This document shows, in pieces, positions 13,301 through 27,900 of a DNA stretch of 64,000 nt; the stretch's first letter is position 1, and each line of letters starts with the position of its first letter. The stretch is from Paragordius varius (lineage: Eukaryota; Nematomorpha). Where the stretch lies: the NCBI GenBank assembly GCA_964247055.1, contig OZ176057.1, positions 2,852,001 to 2,916,000 of the forward strand, written 5' to 3'. The notes under the pieces were generated by a model. That model had not been told where the DNA came from. It made no database searches and saw nothing but the letters and a program-made list of their open reading frames with translations. The translations under genes were made by a program, and so were the position numbers.

Positions 13301-16300
13301 GAAACAAATGGCTTGCATTTTCGGAAATAAATCTTGCGGACCGCATGGCATTTGCAATATCTTTTTAAAATTTAAACATAACTCTTTAAAAACTACTATT
13401 TATTTTAACATTTTTTGCTAGTTCATTGCCGAATTCGGGAAAAATAACAAAAAATTTGTTATAAAAATAATTTTAGATTTGGATATCATAAAATTTTATA
13501 TTTTAAATTTCTTGTGCTGAAGGTTGGCCACCCCTGGTCTAAAGGATAATTAAATTTACATGTCTGTTGGCATGTATGAGATACTTTACAATATACATTC
13601 TAAAATTTTTGTTATTAAAATGCTATTTCATTGCAGACAGACGGCCACACTAGTAGTTTTAGCATAGAATTTAGCATATTAACATATGATAGTTAAAAAT
13701 AATATAAAATGCAAAATCTTGCAAAACAATGAATAAAAATTAAACAAAGTGAGATAAGCAAAACGGTCTTTATTAAAAAAATGTTTGTCTCTATGTTTTG
13801 TATTATCCCTTTTAATTCAAAGACAACTAAACTACTGAAATGGCTACATTATTAACTCTTTCGTTATATACTTTATCAGCAAATTTGATTTGATTTTATT
13901 CCATATGTATTTTATAAAGGGAAATCTTTTATATAAAACAATATTCTTTTATACATGTTACCAGCTCAACCAATGCCACCACCACAACCACCAGGTTTTT
14001 ATTTAGTTACTTTTTGTTTTTTATAAAAAAAGCACTGTAGTAAAGTATGAGTAAGTATAAATTTCTAGTTTTTTTTAATTATTTCTAGAATATACAGATA
14101 GTGTTGGTGTATGTTAAAATTATTTAAAATAAATAAAGGTGTATACTGTTTATGAATTTTTATTACACCTATTCAAACATTTAGTAGTATCTAAGGCTCG
14201 AAGTAAAAAGATATTTTTAAATTGCAAATAAATCAACCTTTATAATTTAATTACGTTACTTTAATAATATTCTCTTTGTTTGTACATTTAGTAAAATAAT
14301 CAGTAATGTATAGAGTTTTGCAATTATCTTTTACTGCCTTGATACGCCTGAGCTATATAATCAGGAAAAGTAAATTTTGGGACAAATTTTATATGAAGTT
14401 TTAGCTATGTAATTAGATGTTTGACGTAAAATATAAACATTATCTCAAACTTTTCTATAACAATTTTTTCTTTGGAATTATTTAAAATGTAAATAGGCTA
14501 ATAAATGGTATACCATTTACAGTTCAAATTCACCCTTGAACAATTCAAATTCACCCTTGAACAATTCGAATTCACCCTAAAAATTAGTTATGAAACTTCG
14601 GGCTAATATAACTATTTTTATGGAAAAGTTTATTATTTTTTCAGTATTATTTTGATTACATACAAAATTTATTTTTTTATAAATATAAAAAATATAGGTA
14701 ATATATAATCTTAAAAAACACATAATTTATTTTAGGGTCAATTTGAATTGTTCGAAGGTGAATTTGAATTGTTCAAGGGTTAATTTGAATTGTTTAAGGG
14801 TGAATTTGAATTGTTTGAGGGTGAATTTGAACTGTAAATGGTATATTATGAATTAATAAATAATTTAATGTAAAAAGGCTAATTATATTTAAGCAGCAAA
14901 ATTTGGATATTTATTGATTGAGCTTTCTCAATTTTGGATTATAAAACTTAAAATCTTTAAAAGATTGATACCCTTTTTATCTAATACAGATTAATGTTTT
15001 GTTATATTTTAACCAACTTTCAACAGCAGTTTTTATCAACTTAAGTTCTAGGGTTTAAAACTACCCGAAGAGGAGATCTTCCAAAAATATAAATAACCAA
15101 ATCATACAGGGGTTTCTATAAAATCTCAGTTCAAAGAGGGCGTTTTTCTTTCTCGCAAACACAAAAGACAAAATATTTTATGAAACTATATTAAAAAAAA
15201 TTTTTAATTAAAAGAACATATATAAAAATAACTAAAAATATTTATTATTTTTTCATTTTTTTGTTTCTCGGTTTATGTTAATATGAAATTTTATATAAGC
15301 GGAAATTATAAAGTATAATTAAATGAAAATAAAATTTACAAAAAAACCAAAATCCGTCACCAGTAAAAATATTAATATGTGTTAAAACAAACATTTTACA
15401 GGGATTTGTAAAGATTTTTCGTTGATATTCCAGTACTTTTAAATCATATTTTGCACTTATATAATATTTAATTCCCACTCACGTAAGATTCCAAAAGTAT
15501 AAATTTTTTATACACTCAGAAACAAGATAAAAAAAATGACAAAATAAAAAACATATGTTTTATTTTTATTGGATATATAAGTTTTTTTACTGAATAAAAT
15601 TTGTATGTGATTTTGTATATAATTAAAAAAATTATTTTGACACTAGGGTTAGGGTTAGGGTTAAGAAACCCCAGACTAAATTTAATTTAGAATTTTTTAA
15701 AAAACTACTGAAAGAAAGGGTCCCAATTTATATTTATGCTTCTATCCTAAATTATATCCCTTTTAATTCAAAGACAACTCAACTACTGAAATGGCAACAT
15801 TATTAACTCTTTCGTTATATACTTTATCAACAAATTAGATTTGATTTTATTCCATATGTATTTTATAAGGGGAAATCTTTTATATAAAACAATATTCTTT
15901 TATACATGTTACCAGCTCAACCAATGCCACCACCACAACCACCAGGTTTTTATTTAATTACTTTTTGCTTTTTATAAAAAAAGCACTGTAGTAAAGTATG
16001 AGTAAGTATAAATTTCTAGTTTTTTTAATTATTTCTAGAATATACAGATAGTGTTGGTGTATGTTAAAATTATTTAAAATAAATAAAGGTTACTGTTTAT
16101 AAATTTTTATTACACCTATTCAAACATTTAGTAGTATCTAAGGCTCGGAGTAAAAAGATATTTTTAAATTGCAAATAAATCAACCTTTATAATTTAATTA
16201 CGTTACTTTAATTATATCCTCTTTGTTTGTACATTTAGTAAAATAATCAGTAATGTATAGAGTTTTGCAATTATCTTTTACTGCCTTGATACGCCTGAGC

Positions 16301-18933
16301 TAATTAAGGAAAAGTAAATTTTGGGACAAATTTTATATGAAATTTTAGCTATGTAATTAGATGTTTGACGTAAAATATAAACATTATCTCAAACTTTTCT
16401 ATATCAATTTTTTCTTTGGAATTATTTAAAATGCAAATAGGCTAATAAATTACAGTTCAAATTCACCCTAAACAATTCAAATTCACACTAAAAATTAGTT
16501 ATGAAACTTCGGTCTAATATAACTCATCATCAAAATTAAATATATTTTTATGGCAAAGTTTATTATTTTTTCAGTATTATTTTTATTACATACAAAATTT
16601 CTTTATTTATAAATATAAAAAATATAGGTAATATATAATCTTAAAAAACACATAATTTATTATACGGTGAATTTGAATTGTTCGAAGAGCAAAATTTGGA
16701 TATTTATTGATTGGGCTTTCTCAATTTTGGATTATAGAACTTATAATCTTTAAAAGATTGATAACCTTTTTATCTAATACAAATTAATGTTTTGTTATAT
16801 TTAAACCAACTTTCAACAGCAGTTTTTATTAACTTAAGTTTTAGGGTCTAAAACTACCCGAAGAGGAGATCTTCCAAAAATATAAATAACCAAATCATAC
16901 AGGGGTTTCTATAAAATCTCAGTTCAAAGAGGGCGTTTTTCTTTCTCGCAAACACAAAAGACAAAATATTTTATGAAACTATATTAAAAAAAATTTTTAA
17001 TTAAAAGAACATATATAAAAATAACTAAAAATATTTATTATTTTTTCATTTTTTTGTTTCTCGGTTTATGTTAATATGAAATTTTATATAAGCGGAAATT
17101 ATAAAGTATAATTAAATGAAAATAAAATTTACAAAAAAACCAAAATCCGTCACCAGTAAAAATATTAATATGTGTTAAAACAAACATTTTACAGGGATTT
17201 GTAAAGATTTTTCGTTGATATTCCAGTACTTTTAAATCATATTTTGCACTTATATAATATTTGATTCTCACTAACGTAAGATTCCATAAGTATAAATTTT
17301 TTATAACAAGATGAAAAAAAATGACAAAATAAAAACAATATGTTTTATTTTTAATTCGATATATAAGTTTTTTTTACTGAATAAAATTTGTATGTGATTT
17401 TATATAATTAAAAAAATTATTTCACTTAAATTCAAGTGGGTATCTAAAAACCCCAGACTAAATTTAATTTAGAATTTTTAAAAAACTACTAAACGGTCCC
17501 AATTTATATTTATGCTTTTATCCTAAATTATATTAATATGCCAAAATATCTAAAAAAATGTTTTGAAAAAAAAAGGTCCATGTCAAACTACTTCGACGCA
17601 ATTATTTACAAAATTTTTGCAAAATATCGTCTTCATTTACAAGGGTAAAATTTAAGCTAATTTTTTATTTAATTTACATCCAATATTGATAGAAATAAAG
17701 AAGTTATTTTTGTATTATTTTAAAATTTTACCATATCAAATATGTCACGTTGACGAAATTTCTACCGTTCGGTTTTAGCTTAATATAAGTGATAAAGTAT
17801 TTTTAAATAAATTTTTTTATATCTTTCGGTTAATTAATGTAATATAAGTGCAAATATTGCCATGGTTTCGATTCCTTCCATAATTTTTAATATTTAATTT
17901 TAAACAGGCCAGAGGTATCCGACTACCCCAATTTGAATCGAAGGACTGAAATGAATGTGTTGTATCAAAGTGTTAATAGTTTCATAAAAAATGTTTTGTT
18001 TTTTGCGTGTCTTAAAAGAAAAACGCTATCTTTTAAACTGAGATTTTTTTGAAACCTTAACTATAATTTTAGGGGATTTATATATTGAAAATATTTAGGG
18101 CTTGCAACCGGAACCGCATGGAACCGGAACCCGGGTTATGAAATTTTAACAAGAACCGGTTCCATTGGGATGGAACCAACGCAATTCCGTTCCACTTTTT
18201 TTAAACCGGTTTCAAGCCCTGTAAATATCTCCTAAAATGATAATAAACCATAATATCTCAACTTTTATCATTATTTTTTAAAAAAAATTAAATTATCCTT
18301 AATTTTCACTTTTAGCCATTTCGATTTCCTCTTAACATATTAAAAACTAGGTCATCAATACATTAAAATTTTTGCAGCAAATGAATTCCTGGTCAAAGGC
18401 TATCTCATGAAAAAAAAATTTTGTTAAAAAATATTAACCCTCTTTTTTGCCACAGTTGTAGTATGTTACCATCCTGGACAATGTTCAAGTATAATTTACA
18501 ATATATTAACTATCTTGAAATAAAAATAATTTAATTGACAAAATATATTGTTATTAGATGTTCCTTGTAACCCACCATGCTGTAATTTAATTATTCCCTT
18601 AATTATCAGAGGTGCCCACAAATATAGCGGTCCGCATTCAAAAAAGGGGGCATTAAATTTTATTAGAATTTTAAACATATATGAATATAAAATATTATAA
18701 ACATAATATTTATATTAATTATTTCACCCTATTACGCTAGTTGGTTGCGAAATTTCAGAGTTAATTTAATCAGAATTTTTATAAGATATTTTAAAATACC
18801 ACCAAGATTATTTTTGCAAATTAGCAATTTTATTTTGGAAATTAGAAATATTTTATTTGTTTCACAAAATTTTATGTCAGCCACATAAATCATATTGGAG
18901 ATCTCATGTTGGGCACCCCATTTTACACATACT

Positions 18934-18972
<39 letters not shown>

Positions 18973-21900
18973 TTAGATCCAGATCAGCATAGAAAGGGTA
19001 AAAATTATACGATTATATAATTTTTGAAATTTTGCGCACAAAATATACGAAGGGAAAATGTTATTTGTTTTAAAAATACAAAATTATTTATTATTTGTTA
19101 ATTATTGTATGATTGAGGGCAGTCTTCACATTAAACCTAAGATTAGCAATATGAATAAAATTTTGAATCGACTTTAAGATTTTAATTAATTGATCAAAAA
19201 TTGCGGGTCGTCTATTATTGAAAAAGAATGGGTGGGCCAAGTTTTACGATGTTGTCTAATCTTATTGTGTACAACTTTAATAATCATTAACTAGTTTTGC
19301 ATAAAGGGTTGCCTAAAACAAATTCATCCATTTGACCAGTTTGCTGGTGTTTATATCCTCCCTTAAATGTGAATGAATAGTTTAAAAGTAAGCCATAATT
19401 TTAACTAATTCCTGGAAAGATTTCTATTATAGAAAAAATGTAAAAAATTGCCAAAAGAAATATTAAGGAAGAAAACCGCGAATTCAATATATATTGTACT
19501 TATTAATTAAAATTTACAACAAAGCTTTATGCTTACTTAATAGGCAAATAAACAAATGTTAAATGTTTAATATGCGATGCCACTACGAAACGAAACACAA
19601 AATTGAATATGATAGATATTTAATTTAGTTCTGACAAAGCAAAATAAATCTTTGCAAAATTCTTTAGAAAACTAGGAAAATTCCGCAATAATAGCATCTT
19701 CATTATATATCGAAATTGATTGCAGAACATAATAAACCGTTCACCGAAGGAGATATAATGCCCTCAAACAAATATGCCCCGAACAAATGGAAATTTCAAA
19801 CTTGTCGGCACATTTATAATTCAAAATGTATCAGCCGATATGGTTCAAAAATTTAAATGAAATACTTTTCGATTTTGTTACTGCTCAAAAGCGATCGATG
19901 AAAGCCATGACATAACAAGTACTCAAATAATAGTTTTTATTCAGGGAATGGATAAACCATTCTGTGTAATAGAAGATCTGCTGCATTAAAAGTCTACAAG
20001 AAAAAAGAGGTGAAGATGTTTATGCAACTATCAGCTGTGTCGTACGAGCATTTGCCGGGGCATAAAACTCTTATGGCGCCCCTCCCCCCTTTTCTTTCTG
20101 AAAGCCTATAAAACAATTTAGTAAAAAATATAAACGTCCTTAAATGCTGCATTGAAATTAAGTTTAGGATCTTGCAATCTATGTTAAACCCTATCCGTTC
20201 ATATAAGTAGGAAAAAATTAACGTTAAAGAATATTAAAAACACTTTGAAGTAAAATAGATTCCTCACTTCTTGCTAGGTATTTGAAATATTTATACTTAA
20301 ATCTTCTAATTATATCAAATCATCTATTCCCTCAGCATTAAGTGCTATTTCTAGCACTTCATCGAACTTTTTTTAGTTTATTATTTGGTCCCATCTAATA
20401 TTTAAATATAAAAAAGATGGATATTTTTCAATTATTCCGAAACAGGTCACAACAATAACATCTTGTTTTGCTACCGTGACTACTAAATTCAAGGAATGAT
20501 TGTGACTATTAACAAATATTGCTCTTTTATTTTTCCCAGTATTCTTTGTTAAACGTCTGAAATGTGACCCGTCATCACAGCTGCATTCTCATAGATTGGA
20601 GATCTACAATTTGTAGCTGAATATTATCCATGAATTTTCTAAAATTACCTTTTCAATTACATTAAATCTTTGTTGAATAACTGAAAAAAAACCAAAAAGG
20701 ATTCCTTTATGACAAATTTATTTTTTTCATATTAACACCTATCTGGCAACTTGAGAAATTTGTTCTAGATGCGCTATATCTGGCGTTGAACAAAAAGTCC
20801 ATAATATATACTTTTATTTATATTATTGATCAATCTAGCTATAACTCTTGAAGCTAAAAGATGTATAAACTCGTTTTTGATTTTGGTTGAAACATAGGAT
20901 GTGTTAGAAGATTCAATGTTTCTCTTGTGATCTTTCAAGATAAAGATGTCCATTGGTGCTGAGTCATCTAGATACATTAAGCTTGCAGGATATTCTCGAA
21001 AAGATTTTGGTTTTAGAAAATTCATGCATGCCAAAATTTGATCTAATTATATCGATCAAAAGATAGGAATCAATAACAATACTTAGATCTGTTCTTTGTT
21101 GAATATAAAAACCAAGACCTATCAACTTTAATCCTTTTTTAACGACATCTCAAAAAACCAAGATTGGGACATTGAACGATGATTTTTTGCTTCAAAGAGA
21201 TTGCATTTATAAAATCCTTAAAATCCGAATAATTAATCATTTCTATGCGAAGTTGATTAGATATTACGGGAACATATTATAAGTAAATTTAAAAAAGGTG
21301 GCATAATTAAACTTAGTATAGAGCTTGGAATTATTAATGGTATATTTGTAGTTTTCTCATCTCTATTTATTGGAACAATAACTATTTAGGTGTATTAAGG
21401 TTATTATTATTATTATTATTAGGGGTACCGTTATGTTTGGTCGCATACATTTTTTTCAATGTTATGGTCAGATATTTTCGTTAAATAAGATTCCTTATTA
21501 ATTCGCATTTTATTTGTTTTATTATCTTCCTGGATTTTTCTTTTCCTATTTGCTATCCGCCAAAGTTTAGGCTTTAATATCTGACGAAGTTATTATATAA
21601 AATAGAGGACTATATTAATAATAATAAAAACACCTTGTTAGAGATGGAATTATGTTGGGGATTTAATTAAATGAAATTGATTGATATGATTATAATAAGC
21701 AATTATAAATTATAAGAATAAGAGACAAGGTTTCAAACAAAGAGAAAAGTTAAAATAATTTAATTAAAGGCATAAAAAATTAACAATATGCGCGTGATAA
21801 AGAAACGTTTTTTAAGTGAAAAAAAATAAGTTTGCACATTTTGAAGGCAATAATGAAAGTTGTTTTTTGCATAATTTTTGATCTTGATCTCATTATTAAC

Positions 21901-24900
21901 TTAAGCAGAACATGATGGGTTATAATACTGGTTTGATTGGCTAATTGAAAAATATAAAAAAATAAAAAGCCTCTTTTTCAACGTTACTCTGCATTATTTT
22001 TTAGATATAGGTTATTTATATAAAACTGTGTTTTTTTATTTTACAAAAAATAAAATTTTAACGGTTCTGATATAAAACATTTTCATTATAATAATTATAC
22101 CAGGGAATGATATAAAAGCATTAACTATTAAATTTAAATGTGCATTCCAGATATTTTTCGAAGCGGCCCGCCTTCCAAAAAGCTTGCCCTGCTATATAGC
22201 ATGTACAGTAACGAGAAATGTTATAAGCTTAAACATGAAAAAGAATAAATTATATTTTACATTTGCTACTTATCAATAATTTTTTTAAAAGTTAGACTTA
22301 AGTGCGCAGCGCAACTAGACAATTCGTTGACATCATTTGATTTTCAAATAGGTTTCAGGTCTGTTTATATATCTTTTACGAAAACAAATATTGTTTAAAA
22401 CTCAAATATGCCAATAATAACGTATAGCCGAAATATACTATTATTATAATATTTTGTATGCGTCTTTAAGGAAAAAGGGAACATATTTAAACTCTAAACC
22501 AAAATCTCAAACTTTAAATATATAACCATTCTTTCAAAAAAGAAATATCCACAAAAATTGCTACTTTAAAGATTTTCCAGTTTCAACTTTAAATCCAATG
22601 AAGTTATATTTGATTGGGATTTTTATAATTAACATCGAGGATAAGTGCCATCCACGAAAAAGGAGCCTAAAAAATCGACTAATATCTGTCAGTAACTAAA
22701 ATATTTCGCATTAGTTAATTGTGAATATGTATTTTACCACGTAACTTATTTTATTCAGATCGCCTGCATAAATTTTTCTATTCAGGATAATCGAACTTTT
22801 AATTTGTCACTGTCCTAACCTCATTTGTAAAATTATAGAAATCGATTAATCTTGTAAGACCATAGTAAAATTCAAAATTAAAATTTATGTCTTATTTTGC
22901 CAATTAATATAGCAAAATATTAGTTATAGTATGTGGTATGTATATCATGTTTAAAAAAATTTTTACTAATCAACACTCCGTGGAATTTTAAATATGGCCC
23001 TCTGATATTTCTTTTTTGATCGATTTTTCTTTGATTTTATTCAGAAAAACCTAAGCTACAGATACCGCGCTAGAGCATAGCTGGTATTTGAACAACAAAA
23101 AATTATTTAATATAATTTTTTCAGTTAAACAATATATCCCTTTGTGTACACATGAAATATTATTTATTTATAATTGCGCAATATAATCCATATTATTTTT
23201 TTATAGATGATGATGAGGATGTTATCTTTAAATTTTTCAGACAATTCTTGGGTAATTTATATATATATATATATATATAATTTACGTATATGTAGGACAA
23301 AGTGTTTAAGTTTTGATACAGTATAAAAATGTTGTCAATATGGAGTTGAATAGAAATGAAAAATTAGCTATTGTGGTTTACCATTAGGTTAACAAAGAGA
23401 TATTAAAATTAGAATAATTCAAAATAAATAAAAACATTGTTGGAACGACCGTTAAAGGGTTCGTGAATAAATTTAAACATAACTAAAATTAAAATATTTC
23501 TAGGAGTTAAAATTTTGCCACAGTTTACTTAAACATTTACAGACATATTTATACATAGAATTAATATTAATTTTCCAAAACTTAAATATCCAAACTCAAA
23601 GCACACAAATCCAACATTTTTTTAATTAAATTCAACACATTTTGTTTTCCTAAAACTATCTTTTTTACATAAAAAATAAGTCCGTTTAAAATACATTAAA
23701 TAAAATGCTTAATAACATTTAATCATGCAAAATATTTTTTTTATGTTTTGAAAAATTTTGAAATTGATTGGGAAAAATGTTTAATTATTACACAATTTTT
23801 GAGTTGAAAGCAACCTTTTTTTACCAAACATACTATTTTTTTATTAAATGATATTTTTTTACATTTTTTCAAGGGAACGCAATATTTTTGATCAAAAACA
23901 CTTTTTCAAGCAAATGCAAATTTTTTTGTGTCTTTGCAAAAATTGTTTGCTTTGGAAAGTATTGTGTTTGGATGAAAAATGTTGCATTTGGTTGAAAACT
24001 GTATAAAAAAGGTTATAATCCAAATAAAATTAAAATATATAATTTTATTGTATTATACTAAAATGTCAAAAAATATGCTTTTTAAGTAAAACCGGCATTA
24101 AATCCAAAAATAAGAAATATATTTAACAAAATTTAGGCTTTAATTATTTTGGATTCGAAATGAAATTTAAGGATTATAAGCGTTTCGAATTTGCTATAAT
24201 ATTAAGTTTATTGTTATCTAATCTTTTACAAAATTGATATGATTTAGTATATTTGTATTTATTACTTTTCAAACCTTATTTTTTCCTACAATTACTTGAT
24301 TACACTTAAAAATAAAATTGAGTGTAATAACAATTTATATTAAATCCCTATTTCGCAACCCAAAAACAATAAGTAATATTAAAATAAATTTGCCACCTTC
24401 CCGTGGTGTTGGCTGGGGCATGAAAATGCGCTAACGGCAAAGGCCAGTTTTCTAATGATCTGTAAAATCATTAGTTGTACACAAGGGCATGTGATACGTA
24501 AAAAATTGCCTCAATAAACCATGAAGTATAATAATATGAATATGAAAGAACACTAAAACCTTATCAACATCTCAAATAACAATAATAATTCAACTTATAA
24601 TAATTATTTTGATAATATTTCCCATTTACACTTTTATACACTATATTTTTTGATATATACTTTGAATAAAAATTACCAAAATAATTATGAAAATAAATAA
24701 TACCGTTAGTAATAATAATAAAACAGTTCTGAAATTTGCCACATGAAATGTGGGTACCCTAGTTAACAAAATATTAATGATAACAAACACTCTTAGCCAT
24801 AACAATATAGATATATGTTGCATCCAAGAGGCCAGAATGAAAGGAGAGGGATTGAAAAACTTAGACAATTATACATTATTCCATAAAGGAAATGACAAGG

Positions 24901-27900
24901 GACAAAGTGGTGTTGCGATTTTCATTAAAAACATCTATCGTGATAATATAATTGATGTAATAAGACATAATCCAAGAATGATTCAAATAAAAATATTGAT
25001 GAATGATAATGTAATAAATATAGTTTCAACTTGCGCACCACAATCTGATCTAAGTGAAACATCAAAAAACGAATATTGGGAAGCCCTCTATGATTTGATG
25101 AACAAAACTTCTTCTAGCGAACAAACTTTTGTTGGTGGTGATTTTAATTGCCATATAAATAATGATAGTAATGAATACCATGGCGTGCATGGTGGAAATG
25201 GCGTTCGAGCCCTCGATAAGATGGGCGAGAGTTTGCTAGACTTTTGCATTGCAAATCAACTCATAGTCGCAAATACCCATTTTAAGAAAAAAACCAACAG
25301 CATATAACATATAATTCCGGTGACCACTCATCTATGATAGACTTCATATTAATTCCAAAAAACATTAGGAAACATCTAACAAACATCAAAACTTACTATC
25401 ACTCCTCTTACCAACACAAGCTAATAACAGCATTTCTAATCATTGAGAAAATCCGAAGACCGCATTCCAACATCAAAAAATAAATATAGCAAAGTTAAAG
25501 GATTCAAAATTATTAACCGATTATACCAAAAACACAGAGTTACATCCCGAACGAAACAATGTTGAAACTCTATGGAAAAATTTTAAAAGCACAATTCTAA
25601 CAGCTGCCAAAAAACATTGTGGTTTTACTAAACCAATGAGGCAACGGAAAAGCTGGTGGTGGAAAAATGAAATAAAACCATTGTTGCGTGAAAAAGGCGA
25701 AGCATATAAAAAATGGAAAAGTTCCAAAAATAATGATAATAAAAAAGTTTATAATGATAAAAAACGAGAGGTCCAAAAGGCCATTCGACGCGCTATGAAT
25801 CCGTTAAAATCGCTGAAAGTTTAGAAAAAGACTTTAAAAACCAAACGATTTTTAAAAGACTCAAAAACCTTAACAATAGTAATAAAGATGTTAAAACCAT
25901 AAAATGTATTAAAGATAATAATGATAATATAATAACGAATCCCTCGAAAGTCAAAGAAATTTGGAAAACGAACTTAGAAAAACAACTCAACCAAGTAAAC
26001 CCGACCAAACACCAGTAGCTGGTCCCATACAAGATATCACCATAGATGAAGTCACAACTGCAATCAATATTTTAGTAACAAAGCTCCTGGCCCAAGCAGC
26101 CTTTCAGTCGACCTCATTCGACCCATCAAAAACACTGCAGAGTATCTAACAAAACTCTTTAACCAAATAATAATTACAAACCAAACTCCCAGCGATTGGA
26201 AGAACAGCATAATAATCCCCATTTATAAAAATAAAGGCGATCGACTAAAAACATCGTCCTACCGACCTTTAAAACTTCTGGAACACACACTGAAAATATT
26301 CGAAAATATATTGGAAAACAGGCTGAGAAAACATATAAACATAGATTCGAATCAGTTTGCATTCCGTCCAAACAGTAGCACAATAGATCCCTTGTTTATC
26401 CTAAGACGCTTACAAGAAAAATATCTGGAAAAGAAACAAAAGCTATACCATGTCTTTGTAGATCTGGAACGTGCCTTTGACCAACCACGCACCACAATTC
26501 AATGGGCACTACGTAAAAAGGGAATAGAAGAACATACTATACAAATCTTATTATTACTCTATAAAAATACAAAAACCAAGGTTAGAACCAATATCGGCAA
26601 TATAAGCAATTTCCCAACCAATGCTGGACTACATCAGGGTTCAGTTCTAAGTCCACTCCTTCTTATAACTATAATGGATGCGGCAACGCAAGACATAAGA
26701 ACTGAATGCCCTTGGGAAATGTTATTCGCCAACGACCTCGTGATAACGACACGATCATGGGATCAAATGGTAAATACATATACCAAGTGGAAGAAATGCC
26801 TTGAACAATATGGAATGATTATAAACGCCACAAAAACAAAAATAATGATAACGGGTGAAAGTGAAACACCCAGATACCCCTGTTCCATTTGCAGTAAGGA
26901 AGTACGTTCAAATTCCATTAAATGCATATCATGTCAAATGTGGGTACACAAAAAGTGCTCTAAAATAAAAGGAAAGTTAACAAACGTAATATAAATGTTT
27001 AAATTGCTTAGCCCAAGCAATAATAATTTTAATCGACCAAAGCTACTTAACATTGATGGACATGACATCGAATTGGTTGACTCTTTCGTATACCTAGGAG
27101 ACGTCATTACATCTCAGGGAGGCCCACAAAAGGCTATCAAAAGAAAAATACAACAAGGTTGGATAAAATATAATCAGTTAAAATATGTTTTCCAAAACAA
27201 AAATGTTAACAATCGTAATAAATGGTATATTACAAGGTAGGAATAAGACCTGCTCTTACCTATGGTTCTGAAACCTAGGCATTAAACAAAATAAATCAAA
27301 CAAAACTCCTAACCAGTGAGAACCGAATACTCAAAAGCTGCTTTCGCACACCAGAATTACCAATTTTCATTAAATAAACCGATAAAATTGATTATATAAT
27401 TCAAACTAACAGATTGCGTCTATACGGTCATACTCAGAGAAGAGACGCCACCCATCCGTTAAAAACTGTTGAAAACATTAATGTTGATGGCAATAGAAGA
27501 AAGGGACGACCACTCTTTTCCTATAATGATAATATAAAAATGGACTTAAATCAACGTAGCCTTTCCACAGAACAATGTAAAGATCGTAACTTATGGAGGA
27601 AACTACTTTGTGGATACAAAACTCCGAATATGGAGTCCTAAAATTATCCATCCATCCAAAATTTAAAAATAGTTTTTAGAAAAAAATATATTTTTACGTT
27701 TTGCGTATAATTTCATTTACTGTATTTGGGAAAAATTAAGGTTTAAAAAAGTATGGTTGTCTTTAAAAAATTAATTGTCTTCCGATTTTTTACGTTTTGT
27801 CCGTATATGAAATTAATTTTTACTGTATATACCAAGATGGCATTCCAAATACACATTGGAAGATATTCTTTGATCACAAAATATTAAATTATCAATTTTA

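Larger units (their letters stand above)
7303..17560. repeat. 3.86-kb tandem duplication plus a partial third copy
   Basis: Unit 1 (about 7,303-11,159) and unit 2 (11,160 to about 15,000) align along their whole length with small differences. A third, shorter copy starts at about 15,753, where sequence matching 13,806 onward resumes, and runs to about 17,560. It repeats the interval 13,806-15,752 with internal deletions. The units carry gene A exons, a LINE fragment, a hAT MITE and a 21-bp-repeat MITE, so those insertions came before the duplication. The joint between units 1 and 2 is near 11,158-11,162. Confidence 0.85.

Noticed and set aside
15278-15478. 66-codon minus-strand frame repeated at 17,071-17,271
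   Set aside because: Identical because the region is duplicated; it lies in MITE sequence and resembles no protein.
22581-22691. A 111-nt open stretch with acceptor and phase-1 donor
   Set aside because: Much longer than the other exons, typical AT-rich composition, and no similarity to either gene.
23044-23076. Superb acceptor followed by EKPKLQIPR and a stop
   Set aside because: No donor gives an open symmetric exon, and gene A continues 130 nt later, so probably chance.
24641-24868. Minus-strand hydrophobic open frame, and others at 25,521, 25,793 and 26,174
   Set aside because: Shadows antisense to the LINE coding region.
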